Origin: Simmondsia chinensis
Taxonomy: Eukaryota; Streptophyta; Magnoliopsida; Caryophyllales; Simmondsiaceae
Length of the DNA: 64,000 bases
Direction of reading: 5' to 3'
Assembly: GCA_018398585.1 (NCBI GenBank)
Contig: JAGTTD010000011.1
Coordinates: forward strand, 21,122,926-21,186,925
The notes beneath the pieces were generated by a model that was not told the DNA's origin, did no database searches, and was given only the letters and a program-made list of their open reading frames with translations. Positions 21,561 through 31,215 of this stretch are shown in pieces. Position 1 is the stretch's first letter. Each line of letters opens with the position of its first letter. The position numbers were made by a program, and so were the translations under genes.

Positions 21561-22179
21561 AAACCACAGTGAAAAATTATGAAAGATATTTAAAAGTATG
21601 AAAAATATAAGAATAATTTTAAATTTTATTTGTCAATGTTTTAAAAAAAAATATTTTTTTCAGTATTTATTTTTAAATTTTTAATTTCATAAATTTTTTT
21701 AGTTTTAAATTTTTAATCTTATTTTAGAATTTTTTTAAAAAAATTATTATATTTTCTCTTATATTTTTTTTTGGAAATTTTAAAAAATATTTTATTATCT
21801 TGCAAATTTATAATATTTTTACTATATTAATTAAAATAATTATTTTTTGTAAATATCAAAATTTTTTTTTATCGTTTAACTATAAATATAAAGCTCATAT
21901 CTTTCATACAAAACCATAATTTCCTATATTATATATAAAACTCAAAAATCTCTCATTTTTAATTTGATACAGAGCTTTTACCTTTTATCTAAAAATTAAA
22001 ATTTCTATATTTTGTAACAAACTAGAAAATCCCTTATTTTTAATTTAATAGATTTTTTTATATTTTAAATTTATTATTCTAATTTTTATTAATGTTAATA
22101 TATTTTTTCAAAATTTTTGAATTATTTGTTTAAAATTTTTAAATTTCGTATTTTCTTAAATTTGAAATTTATTAATGTT

Positions 22180-22500
22180 TAAGAGGTGAGTTATGTTTAG
22201 TAATAAAGTTCGGCCTTGAGTTGTATGTAATAACAAAGTTTGGGGGGGCTATTTTATAAATTTAAAAGTGCAAGGGTGTGTATTTTGTAGCTACAAAATT
22301 CAAGAGGCTATTTTATAAAATTAAAAATGCAGGGGATATGTTGTGTTGATTTGCAAAGTTTAGGAGGCCATTTTATGAAATTGAAAGTGTAGGGGGTGTG
22401 CTGTGTAAAATTGCAAAGTTTAGGGACTTATTTTTTGAAATCCAAAGTGCAGAGGGTGTGTCATGATTAATTGCAAAGTTCAGGGGGTCTTACTATATAT
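22180..22500 (-). repeat. Right minisatellite arm of the TIR element (inverted)
   Basis: About five units of the same ~60 bp repeat in inverse orientation (GCAAAGTTCAGGGGGTCTTA type). The outermost unit is the closest match to the outermost unit of the left arm. Confidence 0.85.
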
Positions 22501-22503
22501 TGC

Positions 22504-23157
22504 TGTCATGACCCTAGCCATGATTGTCACGACCCTACAAACCTAACAGCTATTTTTGCTTTTTATTTTGCATCGATTATATAAAAAAAAAATATAAAAT
22601 TAATTAGTTTGAATTTTGAATTTTTGTACTTGGGGAGACAAGGCTTAGGCTAGGATTACTTTTGTCGTAAGCATTAATTAAATAGTGGCTAATAGGGGGG
22701 CTTAGAGTGGCTGGTGGGTCTCCCTCCAAAAATCTCTATATAATCATGTATCAAGTTGCATTTTGCATCAATAAATCAACAAGAAGTGAAATTCAAATTA
22801 TCTATCTCCCTCCTTCTCCTCTCCTAACCGTCCCTCCTTTCATCTTCTATCTTCTAAATTCCCTTCTTCTTCCTAACCTATTCTAAAGATTCTCTTCTTT
22901 TCTTCACCTAATCTCTAATTTCTCTTCTTTTTCCTAACTTTTTCTCTAATTTCTCTTCTCAAACTCTATTTTCTTTCTCTCTCTCAATCTCTCTCCTTCT
23001 TCTAATTTCTAAAATTCTCTTCTTTTCTCTAACTTCATCTCTAATTTCTTCTTGTCTCACATTCTAAGCCTAATTCTCTTCCTCATCTAACCTCCATTCC
23101 ACCATCACGAGCCTAGGTTCGTGAATATCCCCGTCACTAACCTTTAGGTTCGTGGCA
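22504..23157 (+). repeat. Element A 5' LTR
   Basis: 654 bp, TGTCATGACC to CGTGGCA, with the end immediately before the PBS. It carries a TATA box (CTCTATATAATC, 22734-22745) and a long pyrimidine-rich stretch (22800-23090) of TCTCTTCTT-like words downstream of it, probably the transcribed R/U5 part. The first 21 bp (TGTCATGACCCTAGCCATGAT) are a partial duplication of the LTR start, present also in LTRs at 30075 and 36193 but not at 24210. Confidence 0.92.
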
Positions 23158-23172
23158 ATTGGTATCAGAGCC
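23158..23172 (+). promoter_or_regulatory. Primer binding site (tRNA-iMet) of element A
   Basis: ATTGGTATCAGAGCC: an exact 13-base match to the tRNA-iMet complement (TGGTATCAGAGCC) from 23160, immediately after the LTR. Confidence 0.93.
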
Positions 23173-23321
23173 ATCTTTCGATCAGAGGCTCAAACTATCC
23201 ATTTCATTTTCGTTCTACCACAAAAAAAAGGGATAAAAAAAATCCGAATTAAAAAAAAAAAAAAAAATTTCCGCTGTGTTCCTTCTGAATCAAAAAAAAA
23301 ATTAAGAGAGAGATCTTTATC

Positions 23322-24053
23322 ATGGCCGCAAGAATGGATTGGGAATCTCTACTTGTTGTTAAGATTTCAAATCTTTTCTATCCTATCACCACAAGCATCC
23401 TCAACCAAGTCTTCTCTCCGTATGGTCAGATTTATGAAATCGAAATCATTGCAACGACTTCCTCGAAGGTTGGAGCTCTAGTAACCTATTACTCAAGGAA
23501 AGACGCGGAGAGTGCACTTAAAAGGCACCATCGAAGAAACATCTACAGCTATTGTTGTATGATGGACATTCAATTATACAAGCCCTTTGAGGACATCGCA
23601 ATGAAATTGGAAAAGGTGCTAGCAAATCTCAAGTCCATGGACGAGAAATTAAACAAGTGCAAGCACATCTTAAGCCAGCCTAACATTGACCACTAGGAAG
23701 GAACCTTGACAAACATTGACAGTGTCTAGGACAGCCCAGGTTCCCATCCAGGCCAAGTCACAACGCCCACCCTCCAGAACCTTCCGAAACAAGAGGAGGC
23801 ACGAAAAAGGATTGACATACCGTAGCCAAGCCTTAACACTACCAAACAGCAACAGCAGGCTGCGCCTAAAGAGCGCATGGAAGTACAGGTGCTACGCACT
23901 GATGTGCAATGGGTGTGTTGGGAAACGCACATGGTAGGCATGAAAGCGCAAGTAGTGCGCATGACTGTACTGGGGAAGCGCATGACTGAGCATGAAAGAC
24001 GTACGCAGCAACAGCAAGGTAGACCGCATCACAAGGAGGTAAAACCGTGTTGA
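23322..24053 (+). pseudogene. RRM (PTB-like) protein of element A, interrupted frame
   Basis: ATG at 23322, 164 bp after the LTR. Residues ~6-87 form an RNA recognition motif: RNP2-like LLVVKISNL, then YPITTSILNQVFSPYG, RNP1-like VGALVTYYSRKDAESAL, and RNIYSYCCMMDIQLY. The YPIT...NQVFSPYG and NIYxxCCxxDIQ wording is that of plant polypyrimidine-tract-binding proteins. A heptad-like helix (IAMKLEKVLANLKSMDEKL) follows. A first stop falls at 23694, but the same frame runs on through TAG 23727 and TAG 23823 to TGA 24051, through a Gln- and Met-rich helical stretch. Copies at 29.7 and 35.8 kb have CAG for TAG 23823 and CGA for TGA 24051, so those stops are C-to-T decay. Beyond 24053 the frame encodes a Lys/Arg-rich tail to the polypurine tract. 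Likely role: an RNA-binding Gag substitute (inference). Confidence 0.78.
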
Positions 24054-24209
24054 GCTCACCACCTCAAGCCTAAAATCACACAAAAAGACCAATGAAAGAT
24101 CAAGGTCAAGGCAAAGGTATGGGAATGATTTCCAAGGACGGGGATTGGCACGAAGCACTCAAGCCACATTACATCCTTGAGGACAAGGATGCTTTCAAGG
24201 GGAAGGGTT
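24054..24209 (+). pseudogene. Basic C-terminal tail of the element A frame and polypurine tract
   Basis: Continues the frame of the RRM ORF. In the third copy (36045-36190) it is open and reads ITRKDLRKIKVKAKVWERF with further Lys/Arg, suggesting nucleic-acid binding. It ends in the polypurine tract at 24197-24209. The overlapping alternative frame (HYILEDKDAFKGKG) resembles the end of chromovirus pol, so part of this segment was probably inherited from an autonomous parent. Confidence 0.6.
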
Positions 24210-24834
24210 TGTCACGACCCTACAAAACAAACAGCTATTTTCGCTTTTTATTTTGCATCGGTTATGTAATGTAAAAAAAAAAATGTAAAATTAATTAGTT
24301 TGAATTTTGAATTTTTGTACTTGGGGAGACAAGGCTTAGGCTAGGATTACTTCTATTGTAAGCATTAATTAAATGGTGGCTAATAGGGGGGCTTAGGGTG
24401 GCTGGTTGGTCTCCCTCCAAAAATCTCTATATAATCATGTACCAAGTTGTATTTTGTACCAATAAATCAACAAGAAGTGAAATTCAAATTATCTATCTCC
24501 CTCCTTTTCCTCTCCTAACCGTCCCTCCCTTCATCTTCTATCTTCTAAATTCCCTTCTTCTTCCTAACCTACTCTAAAGATTCTCTTCTTTTCTTCAACT
24601 AATCTCTAATTTCTCTTCTTTTTCCTAACTTTTTCTCTAATTTCTCTTCTCAAACTCTATTTTCTCTCTCTCTCAATCTCTCTCCTTCTTCTAATTTCTA
24701 AAATTCTCTTCTTTTCTCTAATTTCTTCTCGTCTCACATTCTGAGTCTAATTCTCTTCCTCATCTAACCTCTATTCCACCATCACGAGCCTAGGTTCGTG
24801 AATATCCCCGTCACTAACCCTTAGGTTCGTGACA
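24210..24834 (+). repeat. Element A 3' LTR
   Basis: 625 bp, TGTCACGACC to GTTCGTGACA. It lacks the 21 bp 5' duplication seen in the other three LTRs of this family and has several small indels in its pyrimidine-rich part. Confidence 0.92.
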
Positions 24835-25135
24835 GTTGCCATTTGTTTTTTTTATAAGTTTATATTGATTTAAGCCTACTGTTATGCACAAGCCCACCAT
24901 ATTTCAAATTTAAATATACCGAATACGACTAGAATAATTTTGGATCATATACAAAAAATAATAAACATTCAATATCTTACATTTTTTTGTTCCCGAGAAT
25001 AATTGGCCAGTCATCATTTTATATGACTCCAATATATATGTGAAAGAGTTTCAATGCATCGTTATTTGAGAAGCATACTATATCACATACACTCGTTCTT
25101 CTTAACTTTATTTTGCACGGTTAGCTTTGGTAATT
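24835..25135. other. Flank of element A, nothing recognised
   Basis: AT-rich sequence present after each element A LTR (also from 30744 and 36863). No coding motif or element end seen. Confidence 0.6.
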
Positions 25136-25307
25136 TTTTTGGTAACGAGGGATTGGGTTGCCCCTGCCAACCTTGGCCTATGAGAAGCCCCACAATCTAC
25201 ATGAGCAGGTATGTCATGAGTATATCATCAACGAGAATCAAACTCCTGATTCTTGGGCGATGACCGTATCGGTAGGAGATGTCACCAACTGAGACACCTT
25301 CATGATA
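25136..25307 (-). mobile_element. tRNA-derived SINE (unit 1)
   Basis: On the minus strand the head reads GGTGTCTCAGTTGGTGACAT (A-box-like, 25278-25297) and AGTTTGATTCTCGTTGA (B-box-like, 25228-25244), with a GGTCATCGCC anticodon-arm-like segment between them. The body continues to AACCCAATCCCTCGTTACC, followed by a short A-run, near 25136. The head matches the three tandem heads at 50443-50701. Copies at 31045-31215 (unit 2) and 37160-37335 (unit 3) come from the segmental duplication. Confidence 0.7.
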
Positions 25308-26615
25308 GGTAGCTAAAGAGTATATAATTTGCATATAAATTCAGTAAATAATAAACACTAATGTTGTATATGTTTATATGCATATAAATCAAGTAATTTA
25401 AAAAGATATTTTTCATGGGGCGGATAATTCAGGCTGGGTGGTTGAGAAGAGGTGAACATTGGGTGGGCTGTGTTGGGTTTGAGCAATAATCAATCAAACC
25501 CATTTAGTACACTCCCCAAACCCAACTCAAACCCACAAACCAATTAGACTATATGGGTCTTGGTTGGGTTAGTATTGGTTCTTGTTTGCTCAACACATAA
25601 GCCCATTTTGTGAGTAGGACCTATTTAACTTTAGCATGCTATTGAGCTAGTTTTAGAAGGTTGTTATTACAAAAACATAATATAATCATGTGATTGAGAT
25701 CCGAGTTTCTTAAATTAAATGTTAACCATATGATATTTATTTTTATGTGAATTTAAATTAAATACGATTTGTTTTAGGATTCTATTGACAAAACAAATTC
25801 AACTTGCAATCTAGTTTAATTAGCTAGTTATCATAAGATTTGACGATTTATCACCTATTTACCCTGATATTTTAATATATACAATGAAGTAACTTGAGGT
25901 TTAAACAATTTATCATTTAGGTAACTTGAAGGTTTTGTCAAAATTTTATAGATTTTCATTGGAAATTCTAAAATGGAACATGATTTCAATGATATATTCA
26001 TTAAAATTTGATGATACTTTGCAAACAGTGCTAATATGGCACATAATTTCGATAATATTTATGTTAGTTCATATTAACATTCAGGGAATTTTTTTTGCAA
26101 TTTGCTAATTTTTTGCTTAAAATGGGCATATGTTATTGTAATTATGTACTATATCATCATTTTTTGTGTAAAGTTAGTCTGATTCTTACAAAAATTCATT
26201 GTATTCCGTCATAACATACCTAGTGATAAAATATTCAAATCTTATGATACCTTATTATATTAATTGTAATGTCCGGGTATCTAGGTATAAATGCTCAAAT
26301 CTCACAGTATCTAAGTGATAATTTTTCGTTTGAAAATTCTAATTTAGGGGATATTTACACTTAGGAAATTAGAATATTATATATCAAAAACACTCTAATT
26401 TAACACTTAAGAAATAAAATTGATTATTTTTTTGGGGACAAGAAATAAAAATGATTAAAGTTTACCCATGGGTAACCCAAAATCCACCAAGGTTACCCAT
26501 GGGTATCAATCATTAAACCCACTAGGAACCAATATCTAATAAGTACCAAACCCGACCCAACCCAATCTCCTTGGGTTGGGTGGATCATGGGTATACACAT
26601 ACATATGTACTCCCA
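25308..26615. other. AT-rich intergenic sequence with GGGTTGGG-type words
   Basis: No gene. Two GC-richer patches (25425-25620 and 26460-26600) are made of repeated CCCAACC / GGTTGGG / ACCCATGGGT words, with palindromic ACCCATGGGTA near 26464 and 26501. They may be the ends of a hAT-like element, but no convincing TIR pair was found. Confidence 0.5.
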
Positions 26616-26624
26616 TAGTTTTGA

Positions 26625-27410
26625 GACTTTTTTTGCTAACTAGCATATTTTCAAAAAAAAATTAGAAATTTGATCCCATTTGAAAAATATTTAGCGAATT
26701 GGCCCATTTTACTATAGCGAAGTGGGTGCACGACGTACAGAACTATTGATGAGGAGGAAGGCTGCGTACATCCAACCTCCTAGACCCTGCTTTCGCGGGA
26801 GCCTTTGGCACTGGGACTGTTGTTGTTGTTGTTGTTGTTGTTGTTAAATTATTTTAATTTTTAATTTTAATAATTTGATTCACTAAATACTTGTACATTT
26901 TAAATTAAAAGGTGTATGTATATTATTATTTGAACTATTAATAAGAAAGATATAAATGAGGGATACATTTAAATGAGGAGATGGTGATATGTATATTATT
27001 ATTTAAACTATCTCATACGGGAACTATGGTATCATAATACTACTAATAAGGAGGATATAAATGAAGGACACATTTAAATGAAGAGATGTTGACGTTTCCA
27101 ATAAAAAATCACGAGTTTACGCATTTGTACATTATTATTTGAACTATTTTATTAGATACATGTAACTCAAAAGCTAATGTATATGAATTTTGAAAATATA
27201 TTTTAAAGAGGTAAAACTAAAAAAAAAAAAAAAATAAGGGCACTGTTGTACGCAGTACGGAATGTCGTGCAACACTAGTGCACCACGTTCCATACGTTGT
27301 GCACCCACTTCTCTACAGTAAAATGGGCCAATTCACTAAATATTTTTCAAATGGGGCCAAATTTTTTTTTTTTTTTCGGAAAATATGCTAGTTAGCAAAA
27401 AAAAAAGTTT
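26625..27410. mobile_element. Mutator-type MITE with 9 bp target duplication (unit 1)
   Basis: Ends are inverted repeats of about 120 bp: left GACTTTTTTTGCTAACTAGC..., right its complement (GCTAGTTAGCAAAAAAAAAA). Both arms contain TTTGAAAAATATTTAG and an AAGTGGGTGCAC segment. The flanks are identical 9-mers TAGTTTTGA (26616-26624 and 27411-27419), the length expected for Mutator-like elements. No transposase. A TS-type SINE 3' body sits inside it (26750-26846). Confidence 0.88.
26750..26846 (+). mobile_element. TS-type SINE 3' body inside the MITE (unit 1)
   Basis: GGAGGAAGGCTGCGTACATC, then GACCCTGCTTTCGCGGGAGC, GGCACTGGGACT and seven TTG repeats. It matches the SINE at 21184-21325 on the other strand. 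The 5' head is absent or merged with the MITE arm. Confidence 0.78.
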
Positions 27411-27780
27411 TAGTTTTGATAGTTGATAAGTATTTGCAGCATCGCATTCATATTCCGCTTTAATGCTGCCACGTCCAATCCTACTATTTAAATAGCATAT
27501 TCCTCTTTTTTATGGCCAGATGAATTATACATGTGATTGCGAACACCCCAATGGAGAGACCCTTATACTTTTAAGTTAGATCGTGAAAACAAACCTCGTC
27601 GGATTTCTTTTTGCTGACCTCGAAGGATTAAATTGTTCTAAATCATGTTAGGAGGGGTCGCCTAAATATATTTGACTCATTTCCTCCGCAAATTTGCTTT
27701 GTAAAATAAACAATTTACTAGTAAAATTCAAAGTAGACATACAATTTATAGAAAAATGACTTCTTTTTCTCATTTAATCA
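27411..27780. other. Spacer, nothing recognised
   Basis: Sequence between the MITE and the 3' end of the RRM/DUF4283 ORF; no coding motif or repeat end found. Confidence 0.5.
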
Positions 27781-27992
27781 GTGACAGAGTCGCGCTATAG
27801 AGCAGGTAACTCAACAAAGCGAGCCCCGACTCAACCCGTAAAAGTGCAGGGATAAAAACAATACAGCAAAACCATATAAACATAAAGACAAGCAAAAATC
27901 AGCAAAACACAATGGGCCACATGCACCACTAGGCAAAATACAGATACAAGACCAACCACAAGACAGGCAATTAGGACAACGAAGTTATAAAT

Positions 27993-29414
27993 TTATTGAA
28001 GCAAGGTACTCAGTGAAAGCGGATCAAAACCATCAAAATTCAGCCCTAGTCTTTTCCCCATCTCCAGTGCTTTGGTGGCATCTTTAATGTTGTCGCCCTT
28101 TTTCACCATATTCTTCTTTTTTTGTTTGCCCGAACCTTTCGCAAATCTCTTCGCGCTATTCCCCATTGACATGTCTTTTAGGAAATCCTGTGGCTCTCTC
28201 TTGGCCTGCTCTTTCATATTTAGCTTCAACGCTCTCCTACCTCTTTTTGTAGCACCCGACTTCTGGATCTGATGTCCCGCCAACGATTTTCCCGTTCTCT
28301 GTCCAACTATGCTAGATTCCTCCCCAATCTTGTTAGACTCCTCCATGTGGTGTACCGGAGTCACACCTAAGGAGTTTCTATCATCATACGATTGTCTTTT
28401 TATAGTAAGGGGCTCAAAACTCGGCGAAAATTCTGGTCCTGATGACACAGACTCAATTTCGCTTACAGTGTCTGGGGCTTGGTTATCAAGGGAGAGCAAT
28501 TGATCTTGCAATCTAGGCACTTCAACTTCACTTTCCAGTATCATAGAAAGAGAAATGTCAGGTTCTGGTTGTCCGGAATCACCTGAATAGGTGTTGCCGA
28601 CAGTTGGATTACAATTTATGCAGTGGTGTGGATGATATTCAAACATTGGAACTTGATGTCCCCGGGTCATCTAGCAATAAGTTGACCGTCAATATGAAGT
28701 GCAAAATGGCCTGCACATAGTTCATCTAATCTCACATTAATAGCTGCACATGTAGAGCATGTTTGGGGGAGAAGCTCTTGCAGTGGCTAAACAACAAGAG
28801 GGGATAGCGTCGGGGCGATCCAATCTATAGCATTATGCCCATGTTTGGGGAATAGAGCTCTTTTCCCGTTTAGTCTAGCAGATGCAGCAAGAGTGACAAC
28901 TTGTGGAGAGTAGTTTGGGAATAATTCTGAATTACCCTCTTTTACATATACCATTCAGGCACCTCCATTATAATTTACTTGAACACCTGTTGAATCACTG
29001 ACGGAGAGCATGTGTCAATGAGAAGTCTTGCAACATCCACACATCTCATGGCCAATGTTCTAGAATCCACTTGGACAAACTTTCCCCATATATTAGCAAA
29101 ATCAATGAAGCACTCCTTCGACCAGCACCGTAGAGGCAAACCATGAATTTCAATCCAAACTCTTCTACTTAGAGATCCAAGACTGTGGCCTGAATATCTA
29201 TACATTCGCTTAAGCATCTAAAGTAGGAGTCGTTTCCGTTGCTGGGGTAGGATTCCAGAAAGTCAATAGAATCACTGGTAAGGATGAAGATATTTGAGTT
29301 CAATCCTCTAGGGACTAAATCGAAAAGGTTATTCTTCCAAGTGAATCTAAGGACATTATCAAGCGTGTCATCTTCATACGAATCAGCCATTGAGCATTTG
29401 TTCAACCAGACTTT
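27993..29414 (-). pseudogene. RRM/DUF4283-type ORF (plant LINE ORF1-like), 3' half, unit 1
   Basis: Minus strand. 29405-29169 opens with a WLNKCSMADSYEDDTLDNV segment, and 29217-28975, one frame over, gives SRRVWIEIHGLPLRCWSKEC and a FANIWGKFVQVDSRTL segment: the DUF4283-like domain (VWxEIxGLPLHxW...IGxIWGxFxxxD) of plant L1 ORF1-type proteins. 28670-27993 is a 225-codon open stretch rich in Ser, Glu and Lys, ending ALEMGKRLGLNFDGFD and a stop. Stops lie between the pieces. It is cut at 29415 by the start of a gypsy LTR; its 5' half with the RRM is at 42496-42971. No ORF2 follows, so it may be a host-gene relic rather than a LINE. Confidence 0.7.
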
Positions 29415-29668
29415 CGTTATGATTTTAAGTCGATCGTGATGTAATAAGGCTTAATTGTTTGAATTATAATAGCTTATATTGGAAGCTAGTAGAATTGGCG
29501 CCAAATTAGGATTGAAGGTTAGTTGTTTCGGTTAGGTCAAGAGCAGGTCAATGATGGCGGCTAGTTGGGTAAGTCGGTTGAAGCTAGTGGCCCAAGTTCA
29601 TTGTATCTTGATTCATATAAGTAGTTAGTTCATGTGTAATGAAAGATCATTCAATGAAAATTCAACCT
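29415..29668 (+). repeat. First ~255 bp of the chromovirus LTR (unit 1 end)
   Basis: Matches 42140-42394, the start of the 3' LTR of the chromovirus (TTATGATTTTAAGTCGAT against TTATGATTCTAAGTCGAT, and so on to CATTCAATGAAAATTCAACC). The opening TG has become CG. The LTR stops mid-sequence and is joined to element A internal sequence, marking the duplication junction. Confidence 0.9.
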
Positions 29669-30743
29669 CAAAAAGGATTGACATACCGCAGCCAAGCCTT
29701 AACACTACCAAACAGCAACAGAAGGCTGCGCCTAAAGAGCGCATGGAAGTACAGGTGCTAAGCACTGATGTGCAATGGGTGTGTTAGGAAACGCACATGG
29801 TAGGCATGAAAGCGCAAGTGTGCGCATGACTGTACTGGGGAAGCGCATGACTGAGCATGAAAGACGTACGCAGCAACAGCAAGGTGGACCGCATCACAAG
29901 GAGGTAAAACCGTGTCGAGCTCACCACCTCTAGCCTAAAATCACACGAAAAGACCTCCGAAAGATCAAGGTCAAGGCGAAGGTATGGGAAAGATTTCCAA
30001 GGACGGGGATTGTCACGAAGCACTCAAGCCACATTACATCCTTGAGGACAAGGATGCTTTCAAGGGGAAGGGTTTGTCACGACCCTAGCCATGATTGTCA
30101 CGACCCTACAAACCAAACAGCTATTTTCGCTTTTTATTTTGCATAGATTATGTAATGAAAAAAAAAAATGCAAAATTAATTGGTTTGAATTTTGAATTTT
30201 TGTACTTGGGGTGACAAGGCTTAGGCTAGGATTACTTTTGATGTAAGCATTAATTAAATGGTGGCTAATAGGGGGGGCTTAGGGTGGCTGGTTGATCTCC
30301 CTCCAAAAATCTCTATATAATCATGTAACAAGTTGTATTTTGCATCAATATATCAACAAGAAGTGAAATTCAAATTATCTATCTCCCTCCTTCTCCTCTC
30401 CTAACCGTCCCTCCCTTCATCTTCTATCTTCTAAATTCCCTTCTTCTTCCTAACCTATTCTAAAGATTCTCTTCTTTTTTTCACCTAATCTCTAATTGCT
30501 CTTCTTTTTCCTAACTTTTTCTCTAATTTCTCTTCTAAAACTCCATTTTCTTTCTCTCTCAATCTCTTCTCAATCTCTCTCCTACTTCTAATTTCTAAAA
30601 TTCTCTTCTTTACTCTAACTTCATCTCTAGTTTCTTCTCGCCTCACATTCTAAGTCTAATTCTCTTCCTCATCTAACCTCTATTCCACCATCAAGAGCCT
30701 AGGTTCGTGAATATCCCCGTCACTAACCCTTAGGTTCGTGACG
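29669..30743 (+). mobile_element. Element A, 5'-truncated copy (internal 3' part plus LTR), unit 2
   Basis: Internal part 29669-30074, beginning at the duplication joint and lacking the RRM; LTR 30075-30743 with the 21 bp duplicated start. The last base of the LTR is G instead of A. In the element frame this copy has CAG where the first copy has TAG 23823, and CGA where it has TGA 24051. Confidence 0.85.
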
Positions 30744-31044
30744 GTTGCCGTTTCTTTTTTTTATAAGTTTATATTGATTTAAGCCTGCTATTGTGCATAA
30801 GCCCACCATATTTCAAATTTAAATATACCGAATACGACTAGAATTATTTTGGATCATACAAAAAATAATAAACATTCAATATCTTGCATTATTTTGTTCC
30901 CAAGAATAATTGGCCAGTCATCATTTTATATGACTCTAATATATATGTGAAAGAGTTTCAATGCATCGTTATTTGAGAAGCATATGTATATCACATACAC
31001 TCATTCTTCTTAACTTTATTTTGCACGGTTAGCTTTGGTAATTT

Positions 31045-31215
31045 TTTTGGTAACGAGGGATTGGGTTGCCCCTGCCAACCTTGTCCTATGAGAAGCCCCA
31101 CAATCCACATGAGCAGGTAAGTCATGAGTATATCCTCAGCGAGAATCAAACCCCTGATTCTTGGGCGATGACCGTATGGGTAGGAGATGTCACCAACTGA
31201 GACGCCTTCATGATA
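31045..31215 (-). mobile_element. tRNA-derived SINE (unit 2)
   Basis: Duplicate of the SINE at 25136-25307, with a B-box-like GGTTTGATTCTCGCTGAG, which is closer to the canonical box than the unit 1 copy. Confidence 0.7.

Larger units (their letters stand above)
20931..21573 (-). mobile_element. 5'-truncated LINE with poly-A tail and target-site duplication
   Basis: Minus-strand 3' end of an L1-type LINE. It begins in the zinc-binding domain (21341-21560) and includes the 3' UTR. It ends in a poly-A tail, seen as a T run at 20932-20954. The flanking words AAATTATGAAAG occur on both sides (20919-20930 and 21574-21585): a 12 bp target duplication, direct proof of target-primed insertion. A SINE splits the LINE at 21184-21325. 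Confidence 0.88.
20610..22500. mobile_element. TIR element with arms of inverted ~60 bp tandem repeats (Mutator-like, non-autonomous)
   Basis: The left end reads ATATAGTAAGACCCTCTGAA and the right end is its inverse (CAGGGGGTCTTACTATAT). Each end continues into four to five tandem copies of a ~60 bp unit built on AAATAGCCCCCTGAACTTTG and its complement: left arm 20610-20875, right arm 22180-22500 in inverse order. Between the arms lies AT-rich DNA plus a LINE insertion (20931-21573). Without the LINE the element is about 1.25 kb. No transposase. Long TIRs of this kind are usual in Mutator-like elements, but the target duplication could not be confirmed, partly because another element begins at 22504. 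Confidence 0.72.
22504..24834 (+). mobile_element. Element A: non-autonomous LTR retrotransposon encoding an RRM protein
   Basis: LTRs at 22504-23157 and 24210-24834; PBS for tRNA-iMet at 23160; polypurine tract AAGGGGAAGGGTT just before the second LTR; flanks ATTGC on the left and GTTGC on the right, a probable 5 bp target duplication with one change. The 1.05 kb internal region holds no protease, RT, RNase H or integrase. Its single frame encodes an RRM followed by a helical and then basic tail. The last ~45 bp before the LTR (TTGAGGACAAG..., then purines) match the corresponding end of the chromovirus at 42095-42139, so element A is probably mobilised by that kind of gypsy element. Two further 3' pieces exist at 29669-30743 and 35787-36862. 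Confidence 0.88.
23804..29668 (+). repeat. Tandem segmental duplication, unit 1
   Basis: Starts inside the element A internal region (GAAAAAGGATTGACATACC) and runs through its 3' LTR, ~4.6 kb of flank, and the first ~255 bp of a gypsy LTR. It is followed directly by unit 2. Relative to units 2 and 3 it lacks about 250 bp near 25330-25350, where the others have a segment beginning TAAAGAGTATTCTCAAATTG. Confidence 0.9.

Noticed and set aside
25228..25297. A functional tRNA gene on the minus strand
   Set aside because: A- and B-box-like segments are present, but there is no acceptor stem or CCA-compatible end and the sequence continues into a SINE body; also multiplied with the segmental duplication.
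25425..26600. A hAT element bounded by CCCAACC/GGTTGGG-rich patches
   Set aside because: The two patches do not form inverted ends when compared directly, and no 8 bp target duplication was found.
27993..28670. A 225-codon frame read as an intact host gene
   Set aside because: It is the C-terminal part of an RRM/DUF4283-type ORF that is frameshifted upstream, cut by a gypsy LTR and broken again in the duplicate at 34388; it is treated as a pseudogene.
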